Source of the DNA: Amorphochlora amoebiformis
Lineage: Eukaryota; Cercozoa; Chlorarachniophyceae
NCBI GenBank assembly: GCA_054601695.1
Contig: BAAHQB010000026.1
Coordinates: 434,001-498,000, forward strand
DNA: 64,000 bases
Reading direction: 5' to 3'
Positions 1 to 64,000 of the stretch are shown in pieces; the first letter of the stretch is position 1, and each line of letters starts with the position of its first letter. The notes under the pieces are model-generated. The model searched no databases. It was not told where the DNA came from and saw nothing but the letters and a program-made list of their open reading frames with translations. The translations under genes and the position numbers were made by a program.

Positions 1-8607
<8,607 letters not shown>

Positions 8608-8783
8608 TATGTCAGCCCGCGGGCAGCGGCTCCCCGGTGCGATCTGGCACTCCCAGTCCCCCACTCGGCTGGTCAAGGGGGGGATAATACGTGACGTGGC
8701 TACGTGTCACGTCATGACATAAAAGAATTAATTCGCTCGTTTAGCTCCAAGGAAAAGTTGCGAATGTCACGCAACGTGACAGA
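8608..8783. promoter_or_regulatory. Bidirectional promoter between gene A and centrin
   Basis: These 176 bp separate the proposed start codons of gene A (minus, 8607) and centrin (plus, 8784). The segment is GC-rich and free of (TA)n, unlike its surroundings. It holds a perfect palindrome TGTCACG-CAA-CGTGACA at 8765-8781, ending 2 bp before the centrin ATG. A second pair, CGTGAC at 8690-8695 and GTCACG at 8706-8711, is followed by GTCATGACAT. The same CGTGAC core recurs upstream of genes D, E and B. A role as a transcription factor site is inferred from recurrence and symmetry only. Confidence 0.6.
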
Positions 8784-9452
8784 ATGAGCGGAGAGACCAA
8801 ATCAGCGGTGGATGTGATTCTCCATCGCACTGGGGTTGTGTTTTACGCTATTTATTTCCTTAGGTTGCAGACACATACGAAAGGCCGGGACTGAGTCAAG
8901 ATGAGATTGAGGAGCTGAAGGAGGCGTTTATGCTCTTTGACCAGGACAACAAGGGAGTAATTGACGCCAAAGAACTCCGGGAGGCGATGGAGGCGCTTGG
9001 ATACAAGAAGAAGAACAAGATGGTGTATCACATGATTGATTCCATCGATAAGGAGAGCAAGGGCATCACGTTTCCGGCGTTCCTGGATATGATGACGGCA
9101 AAAATTGTACACAGATTCTCAGTCCTCTTCGCAATGCTTACAATGATTTAACATACCTTCCCTTCTGTCACATAGAGTGATACAGACTCGAGAGAGGACA
9201 TCATGAAAATTTTCAAATTATTCGACGAGGATTCTACCAACTATATTACGATCGAGAACCTCAAGAAGATTACCAGAGAGCTAGGCGAGAATATGACTCA
9301 GGTTATTCCTCCTCAGGGCCCGCGAAGGATATTCTGATACACTGTTTTGGATTCAGGACGAGCTGAATGAGATGATATCACGGGCGGACAGCGATGGAGA
9401 CGGGAGGGTGACCTTTGAGGACTTCTATGAGCTGATGACGAAAAAGACTTGA
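8784..9452 (+). CDS. Centrin (caltractin), EF-hand calcium-binding protein, 4 exons
   Basis: Centrins are calmodulin-like proteins of centrioles, basal bodies and contractile fibres. The joined exons 8784-8807, 8864-9106, 9176-9301 and 9357-9452 encode 162 residues, within the usual centrin length of about 160-172. Introns are 56, 69 and 55 bp, all phase 0, with GT-AG ends. The N-terminal helix has the centrin pattern ([15 protein letters not shown], residues 16-30). EF-hand 1 (34-45, [12 protein letters not shown]) is canonical. EF-hand 2 (70-81) and EF-hand 3 (106-117) lack the acidic residue at loop position 12 (F and N). EF-hand 4 (142-153, [12 protein letters not shown]) is largely intact. 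The protein ends in KKT as many centrins do. The start at 8784 is the ATG whose 8-codon exon joins the EF-hand frame with no stop. The first exon is the least certain part, because its donor GTGGAT is weak. It is head-to-head with gene A. Confidence 0.94.
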
Positions 9453-9898
9453 TAGGAGCATACTGCGATTTGTACGGGAGTCTTCGTTTTAAATTTGTTA
9501 AATCTAGTACCATGTCCGCCATCAGTAAATATTCTCACTCTAGACAAGCATTGTTTATCCAGTTTGTGCTTGATGCACCGGTGTTGTGCTGGCAACGCAT
9601 GTGTATCACAAGTTATCGAGTACTCGATAACTCATATATGACTAGATAGACTATATCTTGAAGTATATCTAGTATATGGGTACAGAGTCTAGATCTCTAC
9701 GTAGATCTACCGTACATATAATCTAGATAATATAATTGTAAATATTAATGCTAGAATATACTCTGGAATCTAGTCTAGTCTAGTATACTAGATAAAAATA
9801 ATACACATTATATGTTGCAATGTACTTTCTAGATCAGTAATGAAGAAAAAAGATCATAAAAATTAAAAACGATATCGACTTGACCGGGATGTCCTGGA
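9453..9898. other. Intergenic stretch between the convergent 3' ends of centrin and gene B, CTAG-rich
   Basis: No coding exon was recognised. Between about 9640 and 9835 the tetranucleotide CTAG and near variants (TCTAGA, ATCTAG) recur many times, giving a cluster of short inverted repeats. Both transcripts should end in or near this stretch. No clear polyadenylation hexamer stands out. Confidence 0.5.
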
Positions 9899-30648
<20,750 letters not shown>

Positions 30649-30774
30649 GACCGAACGGCTGGCTGGTTGCGTGTGCGCCGAAAATTTCTAGGAATTAATT
30701 CTTCGGTTATGAAATGTGTGCCGCGGTTGGGTGAAACTGCATGGAACATGTGGTTGGAGGATCCTTCTGACTGG

Positions 30775-30789
30775 GTCACTCTTAGTGAC
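30775..30789. promoter_or_regulatory. Palindrome GTCACT-CTT-AGTGAC upstream of gene B
   Basis: A perfect 6-bp inverted repeat with a 3-base loop, 127 bp upstream of the proposed gene B ATG. It has the same GTCAC-N5-GTGAC layout as the palindrome before centrin. Regulatory function is inferred. Confidence 0.45.
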
Positions 30790-30811
30790 ATTCAGTAAAG
30801 CCGAGTTTTTT

Positions 30812-31231
30812 TTAAAACCTAAACGGTCGGAGAATATGATTATGGGTTTGACTATGAGGGGGTGGTCGGAGGAATATTAAGCATTGATCATCTGGATCAA
30901 TAATGTTCCGTGGCGTAGTGCTTAGAGCATCAGCAGCTGTTATTTTGCACGGGATGCGAACACCATGCTTGGCACACGGACGGTCGCGAGATCGCCACAG
31001 CACGTTATAAACTTCCTGGTTGTGTACATATGCACTCGAATTCTGGAATATTGGCCTGTCCATTGCTCGTGCGTGTAAGCTTTGTTGGTGTAACATTGTT
31101 TCAGAACATCGAATTATCATGTAGTCAAACCCAACCTCTGGGCCGCAGGCGAGAGTTTCGGCAGTTGCGCTGACCGCCATCATCGCTGACTGACAACGAT
31201 CACGGGCCAGGTTGCAAGCTCGAGTTCCCAT
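30812..31231 (-). CDS. Hypothetical 139-codon open frame
   Basis: The frame starts MGTRACNLARDRCQ and ends at TAA without any (TA)n translation, unlike most long frames here. No domain was recognised and there is no signal peptide or coiled coil. The region also has tRNA-like A-box and B-box stretches on the plus strand (GTGGCGTAGTGCTTAGAGC near 30911, CTCGAGTTCCC near 31219), so it may be a decayed SINE rather than a gene. Confidence 0.2.
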   Translation of the reverse strand: MGTRACNLARDRCQSAMMAVSATAETLACGPEVGFDYMIIRCSETMLHQQSLHARAMDRPIFQNSSAYVHNQEVYNVLWRSRDRPCAKHGVRIPCKITAADALSTTPRNIIDPDDQCLIFLRPPPHSQTHNHILRPFRF

Positions 31232-31325
31232 GTACTAGCGCATTGTCTCGATTGTAATTTGCACCTTTGGCTGTGGCATCATACTGTCATAGCACATTGG
31301 CATTTTTACAGCTGTACTAGCTGTA

Positions 31326-31355
31326 GACCGGTATGTTTCCGGTCAGTGAAATAAA
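31326..31355. other. Hairpin GACCGG-N7-CCGGTC followed by AATAAA
   Basis: A perfect 6-bp stem (31326-31331 with 31339-31344) is followed within 6 bases by AATAAA on the plus strand. It could be a 3' end signal or a repeat fossil; no plus-strand gene was found to end here. Confidence 0.4.
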
Positions 31356-31382
31356 CTTTGGATTCAATAGTAGCAATTTAAT

Positions 31383-38733
<7,351 letters not shown>

Positions 38734-39196
38734 CTGGTTGACAGGTATATGTGAATATGTACTTATGACATTGTACGTACAGAGTATATATATGTATATA
38801 TGTATATATATTATATATGTAGAGAGTATATGTGAACATGTATGTATGTAAAGCGTGATATATGAATATCTATGTATGTAGAGAGTATATGTGAATATCT
38901 ATGTATTTATAGAGTATATGTGAATATGTATGTACAGAGTATATGTGAATATGTATGTATGTAAATATATGTGAGTATCTAAGTATTGTTAAAGCATATG
39001 TGAATATGTATGTATGGTTAGAGTATATGTGAATATGTATGTATGTATTGAATATATGTGAATATGCATGTATGTATAGAATAGGTAATATATGTATTGT
39101 TGGTTTTTAGAGTAGTTCTTTGGATCATTTAGCTGGGAAAATGCACCTAATGTACATAGGAGTATATGTGAATAAGTATGCATGTATGTGTTAATA

Positions 39197-39233
<37 letters not shown>

Positions 39234-39282
39234 AATATAGGTATATTATGAATATATCCATATAATATACATATATAAATAT

Positions 39283-39313
<31 letters not shown>

Positions 39314-39412
39314 GTATATATTCATTTGTACATATATATATATATATATATGTTTATAAATGCATGTATATATAGGCATGTTCATACCACATATTTAGGT
39401 ATTATACTTACG

Positions 39413-39444
<32 letters not shown>

Positions 39445-39515
39445 TATATACATATTTATATATATGTATATATATTTATATAGACAGATGAATATGTACG
39501 CATACATGTACATAT

Positions 39516-39578
<63 letters not shown>

Positions 39579-39639
39579 AACATATGTATGCATGTATGTA
39601 AATATCATTGTATATTGGATTATGTTTGACTCACACATG

Positions 39640-39710
<71 letters not shown>

Positions 39711-39758
39711 TAAACACACATATTTTTAAATATATACATATATATACACACATATATA

Positions 39759-39797
<39 letters not shown>

Positions 39798-40000
39798 TTC
39801 ATATATTTACGTACATATTTTTTGCTATGTATATATATATATATATATATTATACATATATATATATACACATATATATTTATATATATATATATATATG
39901 TGTGTGTATAGAAAAAAATATTTATATTATGTATATACATATATATATGTGTGTATATATAGGTATAATACACGGTGTATGTATGTATGAGGATATATAT

Positions 40001-40033
<33 letters not shown>

Positions 40034-40232
40034 TTATATATATATATATATATACATATATTTTATATATATATATATATACATATAATATATATATAGT
40101 ACATATATATATATATATACATATGTAAATAATAAATAAAAATACAAAATATATACATGAAGAATTACACACATATGTATATGTATATATACATGTAAAT
40201 GTATTTATATATATGTATATTTCTATACGTAC
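38734..40232. repeat. Probable intergenic stretch between gene D 3' end and gene C: minisatellite and (TA)n
   Basis: From about 38745 to 39090 a minisatellite of about 20-27 bp, AGAGTATATGTGAATATGTA and variants, repeats about twelve times. The remainder to 40232 is (TA)n with short unique pieces. A non-repeat island at 39105-39170 has an open minus frame (SQLNDPKNYSKNQQ) but no convincing donor; it might hold the end of gene D. Confidence 0.55.
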
Positions 40233-46997
<6,765 letters not shown>

Positions 46998-47186
46998 TTC
47001 CCGCCTGGGTTGGATGATCGTGACATTTCAACGTGACGATTAATGTCCGCTGTGACGATGTTGCGTGACATACCCCCTGCGACAAGCCGTGCGGTCACAA
47101 CTCTTGTCGCCTCCGATCCGATAAATTATTACCACCTTAGGAGGTGTTCTTTTGGCTTCCGAGACACGTGCCGAACCCCCAGGGAA
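46998..47186. promoter_or_regulatory. Bidirectional promoter between genes D and E with repeated CGTGAC
   Basis: The 189 bp between the proposed ATGs carry CGTGAC at 47019-47024, 47032-47037 and 47064-47069, GTGAC at 47052-47056, and GTCAC at 47094-47098. The 11-mer TTGCGTGACAT (47061-47071) is the exact reverse complement of ATGTCACGCAA in front of centrin. No TATA box was recognised. Confidence 0.6.
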
Positions 47187-63729
<16,543 letters not shown>

Positions 63730-64000
63730 TCGTGCAAGTTGTCGATTTGAACATAGCTTTTTGAATTAGTTTTACGTGAGATTCAAAGTTACATAGACTT
63801 TTACGTAGGCCAACATGCCATCATGTTGATTGTTCATATATTCTAGATATTTGACTAGTTGACTATGATAAATATATATATATATATATATATGTATAAA
63901 AACGCTCTCATATTGACGGTCTGGTAATATATATATATACCTAGACTTTAGCTAGTAATACAGTAAGAGCCTAGGGTATTCATCAATGACTTAAATTCTC

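Larger units (their letters stand above)
30649..31382. other. Intergenic segment upstream of gene B, downstream of gene C
   Basis: Non-repetitive DNA with no secure exon. It contains the palindrome at 30775-30789, an open frame at 30812-31231, a tRNA-like A-box segment at about 30910-30940, and a hairpin with an AATAAA at 31326-31355. Confidence 0.5.

Overview
The window is nuclear DNA of a eukaryote with TTAGGG-type telomere repeats. The organism could not be identified. Very short introns in the centrin gene, a Ty1/copia element and extreme (TA)n content suggest an intron-dense protist, but that is inference. Most bases are (TA)n arrays with smaller (TG)n, (TAA)n, CT/GA tracts and degenerate TTAGGG/CCCTAA stretches. 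Because of this almost every long open frame is repeat translation (runs of Y, I, H, T, V, C). Real coding sequence survives as short islands, mostly 20-170 nt, each bounded by an AG acceptor and a GT donor. I joined islands by requiring that the split-codon phase left by one exon equals the phase needed by the next. 'Phase n' below means n bases of a codon are left at the exon end.

Layout: (1) minus-strand gene A, start 8607, running off the left edge, encodes a protein with an N-terminal signal anchor. (2) Plus-strand centrin, 8784-9452, starts 176 bp away in a divergent arrangement. (3) Minus-strand gene B, about 30648 to 9899, has about 30 small exons and encodes a Ser/Pro/Arg-rich protein with many RRxS motifs; it converges on centrin. 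One of its introns carries a Ty1/copia element (21770-25426) with identical LTRs but a deleted reverse transcriptase core. (4) Minus-strand gene C, about 38733 to 31383, encodes a charged protein. (5) Minus-strand gene D, 46997 to about 40233, has an N-terminal membrane anchor and a C-terminal block with an FGEP motif. (6) Plus-strand gene E, 47187 to about 63729, starts 189 bp from gene D in a second divergent pair. It encodes a signal peptide, a Lys/Glu/Pro-rich region split over micro-exons, a multi-pass membrane domain resembling TM7SF3/TMEM198 (DUF4203), and a basic tail.

Three patterns stand out. First, several introns consist wholly of degenerate telomere repeats; in the C-rich sense orientation these supply pyrimidines and CTAAC branch-point-like motifs next to the 3' splice site. 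Second, broken copies of neighbouring exon ends lie inside introns, separated by (TA)n arrays. Third, CGTGAC/GTCACG motifs, some as perfect palindromes, recur in the promoters of centrin/gene A, gene D/gene E and gene B. The multi-exon models rest on splice sites, phase and composition read by eye. No transcript or database evidence was available.
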